This document shows positions 18,238 through 26,968 of a stretch of DNA of 64,000 nucleotides, in pieces. The notes under the pieces were generated by a model, which saw only the letters and a program-made list of their open reading frames with translations, ran no database searches and was not told the DNA's origin. The stretch comes from JABSSA01 sp039960995 (lineage in GTDB: Bacteria > Pseudomonadota > Alphaproteobacteria > Rhodobacterales > Rhodobacteraceae). The DNA lies in the NCBI GenBank assembly GCA_039960995.1, contig JBDVKF010000029.1, positions 1 through 64,000 of the forward strand, in the 5' to 3' direction. The position numbers and the translations under genes were made by a program. Numbering within the stretch: the first letter of the stretch is position 1; every line of letters starts with the position of its first letter.

Positions 18238-18920
18238 CCGCCGCGCAGCCCCATATCCCAAAACGCGACCTCTAGTTTGGTGGCTGTTGTGAACCGCTTT
18301 TGCAATTGCGGCCATCGTGGAGAATTGGCAGGATTATCGCCCATGCGCCGCGCAAGTGCCGCGTCGATCATTTGGCCGACATTGACCATCACGCCTTGGT
18401 ATTCGCTATCCGAATAGGTTTTGATCCAATCCATGTAGGGTGTGTCCTTGGACGCACCGCCCTTCAGGCGTAATCCGATTTCGCCATAGCCAAAACAACA
18501 GGGGGCAAGGGCCGCCATGAGGTCCAGGAAGTCACCCTGAAGGCCTGCATCCATCACGTATCGCGTATAAGCGAGGTTTTCGAATTCTTCTGTGGCGGCA
18601 AATAGTGTCGCCTCGTCGATGCCTTCGGCGGCGCAGGTTTTGACGTGCAAGGCCATCTCGTGATTGACCAGCGCGTCCACAGTGCCCGCGCAGATTTTCA
18701 TTTCGTCCAGCGTGTCCGCCTTGACCACGGCCAGCGACCATGCGCGCGCGAAATGGACAAGGAACACGTAATCTTGGATCAAATAATGCACAAAGGCAGC
18801 CCGCGGTAAGGTGCCATCACCCAGACCTGCAACAAACGCATGTTCGGTGTAGGCGTTCCACGCCTTGGGGCAGCCCGCACGCCAAAGCGCGAAGGTGGTG
18901 CCATAGGGGTGATGGGTCAT
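18234..18920 (-). CDS. tenA: Aminopyrimidine aminohydrolase TenA
   Basis: 228 aa from ATG at 18920 (ATGA overlap with thiY). All-helical TenA/Thi-4 domain: WNAYTEHAFVAGLGDGTLPR at the start, the active-site Cys in ALAPCCFGYGEIG, and YSDSEYQ before the last helices. TenA hydrolyses aminomethyl-HMP (a thiamine breakdown product) to HMP, which ThiD then phosphorylates; placed with ThiXYZ, this is the base-degraded-thiamine salvage route. An upstream extension of the frame (50 residues) is antisense-like noise. Confidence 0.93.
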   Translation of the reverse strand: MTHHPYGTTFALWRAGCPKAWNAYTEHAFVAGLGDGTLPRAAFVHYLIQDYVFLVHFARAWSLAVVKADTLDEMKICAGTVDALVNHEMALHVKTCAAEGIDEATLFAATEEFENLAYTRYVMDAGLQGDFLDLMAALAPCCFGYGEIGLRLKGGASKDTPYMDWIKTYSDSEYQGVMVNVGQMIDAALARRMGDNPANSPRWPQLQKRFTTATKLEVAFWDMGLRGG

Positions 18921-19855
18921 TGTGCGGTCACATCCACTGCGATTTTGTCGACCGGGTTCAGCGACGGGATCAGATTTGCCTCGTGCAAGAAAGCTTCGAA
19001 CGCGGCATAGCGCCCGACATCCATCGCCGTTGGACGCAGTGCAAACCGGGGTACAGTGTCGCCCCATGCGCGGGCGTTCAATTCATCCTGAAGCTCTGGC
19101 GCGGTGTTTGCGAAAATCTCCCACGAGTCCTCGGGGTGGTTGACGATGTATTGCGTCGCCTTTTCTGTCGCGGCAAGGAAGCGGCGGATCATATCCGCGT
19201 CCATGGTTTCAGGGTTGGCGACATAGATCAGTTCGTCGTATGGCGGCAGACCTTCTTCTTCGACAAAGAAACACCGCCCCGGCACGCCTTCGATATCCAT
19301 CTGGTTCAGTTCGAAATTGCGAAACGCACCGATGACCGCATCCACCTGACCTGACATCAGTGATGGCGACAGCGACCAATTCACATTGATCAATTCAACC
19401 TCGTCCAGCGACACACCGTGGGTGTTCAGCACTTGGCCCAGCACGGCCTCTTCTACTCCGCCGACGGAAAACCCGACCTTGCCGCCGCGCAGATCAGCAG
19501 GTGATGTGATTGGACCATCCTTTAACACCAGCAAACAATTCAATGGTGTTGCGACCAATGTGCCGACCCGTTGCAATGGCAAGCCTTCGTGGATGTGCAG
19601 ATGCAGTTGCGGCTGATACGAGATGGCCAAATCTGCCTTTCCAGCCGCCACCAATTTCGGTGGGTCAGACGGATCGGCCGGGGCGATCACCTCAACCGCC
19701 AGATCGACATCCGCGAAGTATCCTTTTTCTTGGGCGATGATGACGGGTCCATGGTCAGGATTTACGAACCAATCCAGCAAAAGCGTCATTTGATCCTGCG
19801 CCCACAGAGAGGAAGCACTGAGGGATATGGCAGAGGCGAGAATGATGGATTTCAT
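18917..19855 (-). CDS. thiY: Thiamine-precursor binding protein ThiY
   Basis: 312 aa from ATG at 19855 (ATGA overlap with thiD); signal peptide residues 1-19 (LWA-QD). The first mature strand MTLLLDWFVNPDHGPVIIAQ and the GYFADVDLAVEVIAPADPSD that follows are hallmark ThiY/NMT1-like features (the WxxNPDH region contacts the pyrimidine). The Thi5 CCCFC motif is absent, so it is a transporter receptor and not an HMP synthase. Confidence 0.92.
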   Translation of the reverse strand: MKSIILASAISLSASSLWAQDQMTLLLDWFVNPDHGPVIIAQEKGYFADVDLAVEVIAPADPSDPPKLVAAGKADLAISYQPQLHLHIHEGLPLQRVGTLVATPLNCLLVLKDGPITSPADLRGGKVGFSVGGVEEAVLGQVLNTHGVSLDEVELINVNWSLSPSLMSGQVDAVIGAFRNFELNQMDIEGVPGRCFFVEEEGLPPYDELIYVANPETMDADMIRRFLAATEKATQYIVNHPEDSWEIFANTAPELQDELNARAWGDTVPRFALRPTAMDVGRYAAFEAFLHEANLIPSLNPVDKIAVDVTAQ

Positions 19856-20670
19856 GAAAGCGGTTCCTTTAGTGATGGGTAGAGATTTGCGAAATGATGT
19901 GTTGGGCCGTGGCCTGTTCCGACGCTCAGCGCATCGGCCTTTGCAATGGCATCCGCGACATAGGATTTGGCAGCACGGACAGCACATTGGATGTCACCGG
20001 ATTGGGCCACTTGCGCCGCCAAGGCTGACGACAAGGTGCATCCGGTGCCGTGAGTGTTGCGCGTTGGTATGCGAGGGGCTTCGAACCAAGTGGCCGCGTC
20101 AGGCGTGACAAGGCAGTCGGGACTGTCATCCCCGTCAAGGTGGCCGCCTTTCATCAAAACGGATTTTGGCCCCAAAGCACACAGCGCGCGACCTTGTGTT
20201 TCCATGTCGGTGCGTGTCCGCGCCGGTTCAGCCCCTAATAGATGCGCCGCTTCGGGCAGGTTTGGTGTTAGAACGGTGGCAAGCGGCAACAACGCATAAC
20301 GTACCACAGCAACCGCATCGGGCTGTAACAAGGGCGCGCCGCCTTTTGCGATCATGACGGGATCAAGGATCACCGGGACATCACGTCCCGACAACGCGCT
20401 TTCGACGGCCAATGCGATGTCCGCGTTCGCAATCATGCCAATCTTGACCGCATCGACACGGATATCATCAAAGACGGCGTTGATCTGATGTTCCACAAAC
20501 TCTGGCGGCACCAAGTGAATGCCGCTGACGCCTTGCGTGTTTTGCGCGGTCAGGGCCGTAAGGGCCGCCATTGCAAATGCACCATTGGCCGAGATTGCTT
20601 TGATGTCAGCTTGGATACCTGCCCCGCCCGAGGGATCAGAACCTGCAATGCTGAGGACGTTGGGGATCAT
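19852..20670 (-). CDS. thiD: HMP / HMP-phosphate kinase ThiD
   Basis: 272 aa ribokinase-fold enzyme that phosphorylates hydroxymethylpyrimidine twice to HMP-PP. SIAGSDPSGGAGIQADIKAI at the start, LDPVMIAKGGAPLL in the middle and the anion-hole motif THGTGCTLSSALAA near residue 220 with the catalytic Cys/Asp region. Coupled to thiE by an ATGA overlap (20667-20670). Confidence 0.96.
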   Translation of the reverse strand: MIPNVLSIAGSDPSGGAGIQADIKAISANGAFAMAALTALTAQNTQGVSGIHLVPPEFVEHQINAVFDDIRVDAVKIGMIANADIALAVESALSGRDVPVILDPVMIAKGGAPLLQPDAVAVVRYALLPLATVLTPNLPEAAHLLGAEPARTRTDMETQGRALCALGPKSVLMKGGHLDGDDSPDCLVTPDAATWFEAPRIPTRNTHGTGCTLSSALAAQVAQSGDIQCAVRAAKSYVADAIAKADALSVGTGHGPTHHFANLYPSLKEPLS

Positions 20671-21302
20671 GACGTCTCCTTCGCTTGGGTGAATTTCTCG
20701 GCGGCAGCTTTGGGATCAGGTTGGCCACATATAGCAGAAACCACCGCCTGCCCGTCTGCGCCGCTGGCCAAGACTTGTGTTTGATGCACGGCCTTAAGCC
20801 CGCCGATTGCGACAGTGGACAAAGAGGTCAGCGCGACCAATTGCGCCAAGCCGTCAAAGCCAATGGGGGGTTCGTGATCTGTCTTGGTCGTCGTCCCAAA
20901 CACAGGTCCAAGGCCAAGATAATCCACGACATTCGGATCGGCTGCACGAACGGTTTCAGGCGTTTCGCATGACAGGCCAAGGATTTTGCCCGCCCCCAAC
21001 ACCTCGCGCGCCTGTGGCGCGGGCATATCGCCCTGCCCGATATGTGCACCGTCGCAATCAGCTTTTATGGCCGCGTCAAGATCGTCGTTGACGACCAAGG
21101 GTACGCCAGTTCCGGCAAGTGCTGCCTTAAGCGCCAAGGCCATCTTGATGCGTTCTGGCGTTGTGGCGTCCTTGGCGCGCAACTGCACCATGGTGACGCC
21201 GCCCGCGACGGCCTGTTGCACCGTCTCGACCAAACCAAAGTCAGCGCACAGCGCGGTGTCGGTCACCAAATAAAGGCGCAGCTGGTCTCGCAATCCGATC
21301 AT
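20667..21302 (-). CDS. thiE: Thiamine-phosphate synthase ThiE
   Basis: 211 aa TIM barrel that joins HMP-PP with thiazole phosphate to give thiamine phosphate. LYLVTD at the start, VTMVQLRAKDATTPE (phosphate and magnesium region), VPLVVNDDLDAAIKADCDGAHIGQGDMPAP, YLGLGPVFGTTTKTDH and VAIGGL are the successive family motifs. Starts inside the thiM stop (ATGA, 21299-21302). Confidence 0.96.
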   Translation of the reverse strand: MIGLRDQLRLYLVTDTALCADFGLVETVQQAVAGGVTMVQLRAKDATTPERIKMALALKAALAGTGVPLVVNDDLDAAIKADCDGAHIGQGDMPAPQAREVLGAGKILGLSCETPETVRAADPNVVDYLGLGPVFGTTTKTDHEPPIGFDGLAQLVALTSLSTVAIGGLKAVHQTQVLASGADGQAVVSAICGQPDPKAAAEKFTQAKETS

Positions 21303-22075
21303 GATTGGATCACAGCGGCCAATTCTTTGGGCTGCGTTGCAGTCAATGCATCCAAGAAGTGCATCTGAAAGCTGCCGGGGCCGTTGGCAAGTTTCGCAGC
21401 CTTTGTCCCTGCCACTTTGAAATGCGCAAGCGCGCCAAGGGCTGCATCAAACGCGGGCCCGCTGGCGGCATAGGCACCCATCAACGCAGTTTGCGAACAT
21501 CCCAATGCGGTCACCATCGGCATGATGTCAGAACCACCCGTGACTTTGGCGGATTGGGTACCGTCCGTCACAAAATCAACCGGGCCCGTGATTGCAACAA
21601 CCGCGCCATGCGATTTGGCCAAAGCACGCGCGGCCCCTTCTGCGGCGTCGACACTGTCGCCGCTGTCGGCGCCTTTGCCTGCCCCCGCTTCGCCTGCCAT
21701 TGCCAAGATTTCAGAGGCGTTCCCGCGCAAAATGGTCGGTCGCAACGCGAGCAAATCTTGCGCCACCCCCTTGCGATACGCCGAGATAAAATGCGCGACG
21801 GGGTCCAATACCCAAGGGACATCTGCATCATTCGCCGCCTGCACCGCCGCACGCATGCTTGGCACCCATGGGGTCGATAACGTTCCGATATTGATCGTCA
21901 GCGCACCACATATCGGGGTGAATTCCGCAATCTCTTCTTGGGCATGCACCATCGCGGGCGACGCCCCCGCAGCCAACACAACATTTGCGGCAACATTCAT
22001 TGCGACATAATTGGTGATGCAATGCACCAAAGGGTTTTGAGCGCGCAGAGTTTCGAGCAGATCGTGTGGTGCCAT
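21299..22075 (-). CDS. thiM: Hydroxyethylthiazole kinase ThiM
   Basis: 258 aa; phosphorylates the thiazole alcohol for ThiE. NPLVHCITNYVAMNVAANVV at residues 15-34, PWVLDPVAHFISAYR, and the GCSQTALMGAYAA loop near the catalytic Cys. First gene after the TPP riboswitch. Its ribosome binding site (AAAAGGAC, 22081-22088) sits in one arm of a 9-bp hairpin, so translation of the whole coupled operon may be controlled here. Confidence 0.96.
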   Translation of the reverse strand: MAPHDLLETLRAQNPLVHCITNYVAMNVAANVVLAAGASPAMVHAQEEIAEFTPICGALTINIGTLSTPWVPSMRAAVQAANDADVPWVLDPVAHFISAYRKGVAQDLLALRPTILRGNASEILAMAGEAGAGKGADSGDSVDAAEGAARALAKSHGAVVAITGPVDFVTDGTQSAKVTGGSDIMPMVTALGCSQTALMGAYAASGPAFDAALGALAHFKVAGTKAAKLANGPGSFQMHFLDALTATQPKELAAVIQS

Positions 22076-22080
22076 TCTAT

Positions 22081-22104
22081 GTCCTTTTCAGCCGAGAAAA
22101 GGAC
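22081..22104 (-). promoter_or_regulatory. Hairpin sequestering the thiM ribosome binding site
   Basis: On the minus strand GTCCTTTTC, a 6-nt loop, then GAAAAGGAC: a perfect 9-bp stem whose 3' arm is the Shine-Dalgarno (AAGGA, about 7 nt before the thiM ATG). No U-tract follows, so the likely mechanism is translational, not transcriptional. It lies 24-27 nt downstream of the TPP aptamer and is the natural expression platform. Confidence 0.75.
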
Positions 22105-22127
22105 AGCATCCAGATAAAACAGAACGC

Positions 22128-22206
22128 GTTACCTCCCTCCGCCAGCATTATCCGGTTCAGGTTCAAAGGGTACGTCTCAGCCTTTCGGCGCCCCTGGTGA
22201 GGCAGT
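22128..22206 (-). promoter_or_regulatory. TPP riboswitch (THI element)
   Basis: The minus strand shows the conserved core almost letter for letter: CCAGGGGCGCCGAAAGGCTG, then AGAC, GTACCCTTTGAACCTGAACC and GGATAATGCTGGCGGAGGGA. CTGAGA-type and GGATAATGC signatures are diagnostic. CCTC at the 5' end can pair with GAGG at the 3' end to close P1. It binds thiamine pyrophosphate and should repress the seven-gene salvage and import operon when TPP is plentiful. Confidence 0.97.
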
Positions 22207-22310
22207 GATAGAACGTCATTTCGGGCGCGTCAAACCGCTTAGCTGTGCCCAGTGGCAGATGAGCGGTCTGCGCCCATTGTTTTAGCCGTCTGGGCTGGTA
22301 CATGTGACAA

Positions 22311-22778
22311 ATGAATGTTTGGCGACCTCAGCAACATATCCTCGTGAAAGCACTAGGCCTTGTCTGGCGCGACGGTCTGTTGCTGGCCAGCGAAATCTAT
22401 CTTGATGATGGAACGGTAAAAGGCGTCAGGCCTTTGGGTGGTCGGTTGGAATTTGGTGAAACGTGGCGCGATGCGCTTGTCAGAGAGTTCAACGAAGAGC
22501 TTGGGGTTTCGGTCGGCGTGATCGGCGAGCCTATGATCCTAGAGAATATATATACCCATCAGGGCGAAGTCGGGCATGAAGTCACGTTCGTTTCGGACGT
22601 GACATTCCCAAGTGACGCTTACAAAGGCGACGGCCCGATAGAATATTTCGAGGACAATGGTCAAAAATGCATTGCCCGTTGGTATGAGCTGAGCGATTTG
22701 GATTGTGGGGAATTGGAGCTTTACCCCCATGGCCTCAAAGCGAAATTGCTTGAAAGAGAGCATAGCGCCGCGCAGTGA
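22311..22778 (+). CDS. NUDIX hydrolase
   Basis: 155 aa. The Nudix box spans residues 44-66: G44, E50, R58-E59, E62-E63 and G65, all present and correctly spaced. It hydrolyses a nucleoside diphosphate linked to another group; the specificity is not readable. The ATG at 22311 begins near the thi riboswitch on the opposite strand, so the two promoters share about 100 bp. Confidence 0.9.
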   Translation: MNVWRPQQHILVKALGLVWRDGLLLASEIYLDDGTVKGVRPLGGRLEFGETWRDALVREFNEELGVSVGVIGEPMILENIYTHQGEVGHEVTFVSDVTFPSDAYKGDGPIEYFEDNGQKCIARWYELSDLDCGELELYPHGLKAKLLEREHSAAQ

Positions 22779-22974
22779 GCGGCCGGTTGATCCAAAAGAC
22801 AAAACCTTGGCAGATTGAACGTGATCTTCGCAGCTGCATAAGCGGTACGCACCCGTCTTGACAGCCGTTGCGGGCCAATGGATTGTTTGAGCACTGGCTT
22901 AAAGCGTGCGAAGCACGATTGTATTTGGAAGGTAAACTGTCATCTTAAAATACGTATTTTTTATACTTATCGCA

Positions 22975-23466
22975 TTGGTGGTGCTGTTTTTTTCGGTTTT
23001 GGCCGTCTTTTGGGTGATGGCTTGGAACCACGAACGTGGCTTCCCGAAATCGGTCTTGGTCGATGATGCCAAGGGGCGATGCGTCATCTCAAAGCAGGCT
23101 TTCGTTTTGAGAAAATCCAAACGGCCCGGACTGTATCCTGAACTTGAGGCCATTTTGCCGGTCCCGGATGGGGTCGATCACGACTATAGCCACTATGTGC
23201 CCGGCCTGTTTTTGACGGAAGATGGCAAGGATCTTGTTGATATTTCTGATGCCATTGAGGTCCCGGTTGGCAGTCGTTTCATCCTGAAGGATGGATTTCA
23301 ACAGCGGACACTTAACGAAAACGCATTCTATTTCTGGCTCGAACCGGAAGGTATCAGCCTGGACAGCAGCTTTTTCTATTACACTAGCGGCCTCGGGTTT
23401 ACGGATGAAGAAATGCACCAGTTCCCGGACACCGAGGATTTTGGGAACGACTGCGATGCAAACTGA
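22975..23466 (+). CDS. Single-pass membrane protein, unknown
   Basis: 163 aa if the TTG at 22975 is used. The frame is open back to a stop at 22933, and the upstream residues (ILKYVFFILIA) extend the same hydrophobic helix, so the true start is probably earlier and at an unusual codon. One N-terminal helix is followed by ~135 soluble residues (periplasmic side likely), rich in aromatic residues and acidic near the end (FTDEEMHQFPDTEDFGND). Family not recognised. Confidence 0.5.
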   Translation: MVVLFFSVLAVFWVMAWNHERGFPKSVLVDDAKGRCVISKQAFVLRKSKRPGLYPELEAILPVPDGVDHDYSHYVPGLFLTEDGKDLVDISDAIEVPVGSRFILKDGFQQRTLNENAFYFWLEPEGISLDSSFFYYTSGLGFTDEEMHQFPDTEDFGNDCDAN

Positions 23467-23493
23467 TCAGGTTTTAATAGTGGACAAAGGACA

Positions 23494-23589
23494 ATGAAGA
23501 AGAAGGCGCACATGGATCACGCAATGGTGGTCAGCGATGCGCCACGAATTGCGTCAGCGGTTATTGCTTTTGCGCACAGGCGTACTTGA
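23494..23589 (+). CDS. Possible 31-aa small protein
   Basis: ATG at 23494 with a good Shine-Dalgarno (AAAGGA, 5 bases before). The product begins MKKKAHMDHAMVVSDAPRIA and ends in AFAHRRT. It lies 34 bp upstream of the next gene and could be its leader peptide or a real microprotein. Only the start context supports it. Confidence 0.25.
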   Translation: MKKKAHMDHAMVVSDAPRIASAVIAFAHRRT

Positions 23590-23622
23590 TTGTCTTTGAA
23601 GGGCGATGTCATAATCAGCGCC

Positions 23623-23976
23623 ATGAATACTGAACATGAAAAAGTAACACTTTGGCGACCGGTCGGGCCTGAAGAGCTTGTGTTGATCGAGCAAGCTGAC
23701 ATGAGGACTTTCCCGCCTCGTCTGCCGGAACAGCCCATATTCTATCCGGTCCTTACCGAGGAATATGCCATCAAGATCGCGCGTGATTGGAATGTCAAAG
23801 CCAACGGTTCTGGATTTGTCACGCGCTTTGATGTTCTCAAATCCTATCTTGATGCCTACGACGTCCAAGAAGCAGGCGGACGGGCGCATTTAGAGTATTG
23901 GATACCAGCTGAAGAAATGAGTGCGTTCAACGATGCCATCGTTGGGCAAATTGAGGTCACTCAAGAATTCAGGTGA
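23623..23976 (+). CDS. Conserved protein often labelled 'ADP-ribosylation/crystallin J1'
   Basis: 117 aa from the ATG at 23623 (a TTG at 23590 in the same frame is an alternative). The pattern LWRPVGPEELVLIEQADMRT followed by FPPRLPEQPIFYPVL and YAIKIARDWNVKANGSGFVT is one I know from short proteobacterial proteins given that database name, although they are much smaller than real ADP-ribosylglycohydrolases and lack their metal-binding motifs. Biochemical role unknown. Soluble, no signal. Confidence 0.7.
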   Translation: MNTEHEKVTLWRPVGPEELVLIEQADMRTFPPRLPEQPIFYPVLTEEYAIKIARDWNVKANGSGFVTRFDVLKSYLDAYDVQEAGGRAHLEYWIPAEEMSAFNDAIVGQIEVTQEFR

Positions 23977-24120
23977 ATACACCAGACCTTCGAAAACGCG
24001 GTGAGACTTGAATGGAGAGAATCCGCTTGTCCGGGCGCCATTGGTTGTAGATTTGCCTAGAGGTTCTTAAAATCTCGGGACACGTAACGACCTTTTCTAA
24101 ATCGAAAAACGGATTAACCC

Positions 24121-24786
24121 ATGCATTCCCTCACTAAAACCCGACGATTGGCTTTGGCCGCAATGGTGCCCTTCATCTCTGCCACGTCGAGTTTTTCTCA
24201 AGACAACGCGAGCCAAATCGATATTTCGGGTGAGTTAACCACTTCGGAGCAGGCGCTTCATTTCGTGTTGTCGGAAGATCGGGTTCCGAATGCGAGCGCA
24301 GTTAAGATTGAACGCATGAAAGCCCGGTTTTCTGAGCGTGGAAATCTATGGGAGTTTTCGTTCAGAGATGAGGACAAGACTTACGAAGCGACCGTACGAC
24401 AAAACCGCGCGTTCAAACTAAAAGAAAAGCGCGACGAGAAAGGGCAAAATGCTGCGTTCTGGGCGACAATGCCTGACCCAAAGAATGTAGAATTGCCTGA
24501 AGCCTACTTGGAGAAATCCGTGGCAGTCATCGAGACCTTTAATTCGACCTATACGGCAAACCCTCGCGCCATTGTCGAATACGATGTTTGTGACGCACCC
24601 AAAAACGGGGTGGAAAGCGACTTTGCGAATGGGTGCCGTAGAAATGCAAGCAAAGAGGTTTGGGAGGTGTTCATAGAGGTCAACGCCGTGGTGCGAGGCG
24701 AAGACGATCGTTTTTACAAGGTCATAGAATTCAACGATGGGCAACCTGTGAAGCTGAGCGATGCCAGTGTCTCGGGCAATTGGTAA
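24121..24786 (+). CDS. Secreted protein, unknown function
   Basis: 221 aa with a signal peptide (RRLALAAMVPFISATSSFSQ, cleavage near residue 26). The mature part is hydrophilic and contains two Cys (DVCDAPK and NGCRRN) likely joined in a disulfide. It ends VKLSDASVSGNW. No family recognised, no obvious operon partner; the next gene (24985) is also a small secreted protein in the same direction. Confidence 0.6.
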   Translation: MHSLTKTRRLALAAMVPFISATSSFSQDNASQIDISGELTTSEQALHFVLSEDRVPNASAVKIERMKARFSERGNLWEFSFRDEDKTYEATVRQNRAFKLKEKRDEKGQNAAFWATMPDPKNVELPEAYLEKSVAVIETFNSTYTANPRAIVEYDVCDAPKNGVESDFANGCRRNASKEVWEVFIEVNAVVRGEDDRFYKVIEFNDGQPVKLSDASVSGNW

Positions 24787-24984
24787 CTGGATGCTTCGAA
24801 ATTCGAAATTTGCTCTTGGGCTGAGGGCGCAGCGACCTGAGGTCAACCCAAACGGCCCTTGTCCAAATTTTCGCGCCACATGCGTCTACACAAAAAATGT
24901 TTGCGAAACTGGCGACGGAAAATGTGACGGTTTTCGTAGTAGTTCTAATCCCCATTTCGAAAATGGCATATCAAAGAGGGCTTC

Positions 24985-25305
24985 ATGAACGTTACTATCT
25001 CTAATCGATTGATACTTTTATGCATTTCGGCATCCGTTCCAATATCGACAACCGCTATGGCGCAAGACGGCCCACCCCCGGGTCCACCTATTGCAGAGAT
25101 GGCCGCGCAGATGAATGTTTCAGAGACTGCCTTGCAAACCTGCATGCCCCGCCCGGCCAAAGGGGCACGTCCTGAACGTCCCGTGCGCCCTGATCCTTCG
25201 ACCATTGCCAACTGCCTTCACGCAGATTATCCGGATGTCACACAGACCGTCGTCGCGCAGGTCCTAATGGACAACGCACCCAAAAGGCCTCAGCGCTCGA
25301 ACTAG
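24985..25305 (+). CDS. Small secreted proline-rich protein
   Basis: 106 aa with a signal peptide (cleavage AMA-QD, about residue 26), then a Pro/Gly-rich start (DGPPPGPPIAEMAAQMNVSE), two Cys (QTCMPRP and NCLHAD) and a basic tail. Calcium-binding or EF-hand motifs are absent. A similar layout occurs in short Rhodobacterales secreted proteins of unknown role. Confidence 0.6.
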   Translation: MNVTISNRLILLCISASVPISTTAMAQDGPPPGPPIAEMAAQMNVSETALQTCMPRPAKGARPERPVRPDPSTIANCLHADYPDVTQTVVAQVLMDNAPKRPQRSN

Positions 25306-25351
25306 ACCCAGCGCCTTGTAATGCAGACAAATTTCAACGGAGCCCCAGTTG

Positions 25352-26485
25352 ATGATGCGCCCTATTGACGATCCCGCCCATATTAGCAGGCGCCTCTTGA
25401 TGATTGGACTGACGGCCAGTTCAGTTTTGTCGGCCTGTTCACGCTCGTCCAGCCAAGAGGTGACGCCGCGCCCGTTGATACCGACGCATGATCCGTTGGC
25501 ATCTATGCGATTTCAGGCGAATGCGGATGCGGCGGTCTGGGCGCGCCACCTTGATCTGTCGCGTCTTAGGGATAAACCGCAAATGCTGGCATTGTCCGGT
25601 GGCGGTGAAGATGGCGCATTTGGCGCGGGCGCGTTGTCCGGCTGGTCCGAAACAGGAGACCGACCGGATTTCGACATTGTAACCGGAGTTTCGACCGGTG
25701 CCTTGATTGCACCCATGGCTTTCCTGGGAACAGACGGAGACGCGACATTGCAGCGTATGTTCTTGGATCACGATGCTGAGGACATCGCGCAGTTTCGGTG
25801 GTTAACGGCAGTCTCGAGCGATGGGATTTATGACACAGCGCCGCTTGCCGGGCTTATTGAGACCTATACGCCGGCGCCGGTTTTAGAGGCGATCGCTAGA
25901 AAACATGACACGGGCGCGCGGTTATTCATTGTGACGTCAAATCTTGCCACATCCAGAGCCGTAGTCTGGGACATGGGCGAAATGGCCAAAGCGGGTCAGT
26001 ATGATTTGTTCCGCGCCGTGATGCGGGCCTCTGGCGCTTTGCCCGGTTTATTTCCGTCGGTCAAAATTGGCTTTGAAGACAATGGGGAATTGTTCAAAGA
26101 AACGCATGTGGATGGCGGTGTTCAGATGCAATTCCTCGCGACACCCCCTGCAGCATTTAACGAAATTACAAATGCAGCACAGGGCGGCAATGCTTATTTA
26201 CTGGTGAACAACACTTTGGATCCCAAACCCCAAGCCAGCGCGGAGACGGCGCTGGGAATTTCGCAACAAGCCGTGACCGCGATGATACGATCCAGCGCCG
26301 CATCTTCGGTTAACGCGGCGCGCTTGCTTGCACGGGAATATGGGTTGGGCTTTCACATGGCGGCCGTCAGCGCAGATAGCGGCATTGAATTCGACGCGAG
26401 CAATCGGTTTTCAGCCGAATATATGAAGGCAATGTTTGCACATGGGTATGACCGCGCAATTTCAGGATCCCTTTGGGGGTCGTGA
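25352..26485 (+). CDS. Patatin-like phospholipase, lipoprotein
   Basis: 377 aa from ATG 25352 (AACGGAG about 9 bases upstream; a TTG one codon earlier is less likely). LSAC lipobox with Cys29 suggests membrane anchoring. Patatin features are complete: glycine-rich oxyanion loop GGGEDG (83-88), nucleophile GVSTG with Ser114, and the catalytic Asp in VDGGV (Asp254). It hydrolyses acyl esters of lipids; RssA-type lipoprotein patatins are the closest in layout. Confidence 0.88.
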   Translation: MMRPIDDPAHISRRLLMIGLTASSVLSACSRSSSQEVTPRPLIPTHDPLASMRFQANADAAVWARHLDLSRLRDKPQMLALSGGGEDGAFGAGALSGWSETGDRPDFDIVTGVSTGALIAPMAFLGTDGDATLQRMFLDHDAEDIAQFRWLTAVSSDGIYDTAPLAGLIETYTPAPVLEAIARKHDTGARLFIVTSNLATSRAVVWDMGEMAKAGQYDLFRAVMRASGALPGLFPSVKIGFEDNGELFKETHVDGGVQMQFLATPPAAFNEITNAAQGGNAYLLVNNTLDPKPQASAETALGISQQAVTAMIRSSAASSVNAARLLAREYGLGFHMAAVSADSGIEFDASNRFSAEYMKAMFAHGYDRAISGSLWGS

Positions 26486-26568
26486 CGGACCGATATGCGT
26501 GAAAACAAAGTGCGTGAATTGGCATCGCGCGCTTCTTTCGCCCCCTGAGTGAAAAGAAGGCCATCGGG

Positions 26569-26934
26569 TCAGCTGTCAGAACGGACCGCTTCGATCTTTG
26601 ACCTCAATTGCTTCCAGTTTTCGTTGGCTTCATGTCGGAGCCGTTTGAACCAAATGGCCCGCCCGAACTTGTGGTGTTTCAATATTTCGGCAGATAGCGC
26701 GTCAAGCTCAAGAGGCTGCCATTCGCCTGCGACGCTCCATAAATTGGAACGCATCACTGGATAGACTTCGTGCCAATAGATGTGTTCGAGTTCAGCGATG
26801 GTATAAGCCGTTTTTGCGCAGCACAGGGCAGACGTTGCCAAGTATATCCCCTCGACATCCGTATCCAGCCAAAGAACATGCATCGCATCCCATACTTCTT
26901 TGCGCGCTTCTAGATCATCTTCAGGTCTTTTCAT
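26569..26934 (-). CDS. DUF7079 family protein
   Basis: 121 aa, soluble. VWDAMHVLWLDTDVEGIYLA, then TIAELEHIYWHEVYPVMRSN and LWSVAGEWQPLE fit the small family I know as DUF7079, often found as an orphan or near polymorphic toxins as a possible immunity protein. No toxin gene is beside it here. Confidence 0.65.
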   Translation of the reverse strand: MKRPEDDLEARKEVWDAMHVLWLDTDVEGIYLATSALCCAKTAYTIAELEHIYWHEVYPVMRSNLWSVAGEWQPLELDALSAEILKHHKFGRAIWFKRLRHEANENWKQLRSKIEAVRSDS

Positions 26935-26968
26935 TCAGCTCGCTCTTTGTCGCAATTCCCGCGGACAA

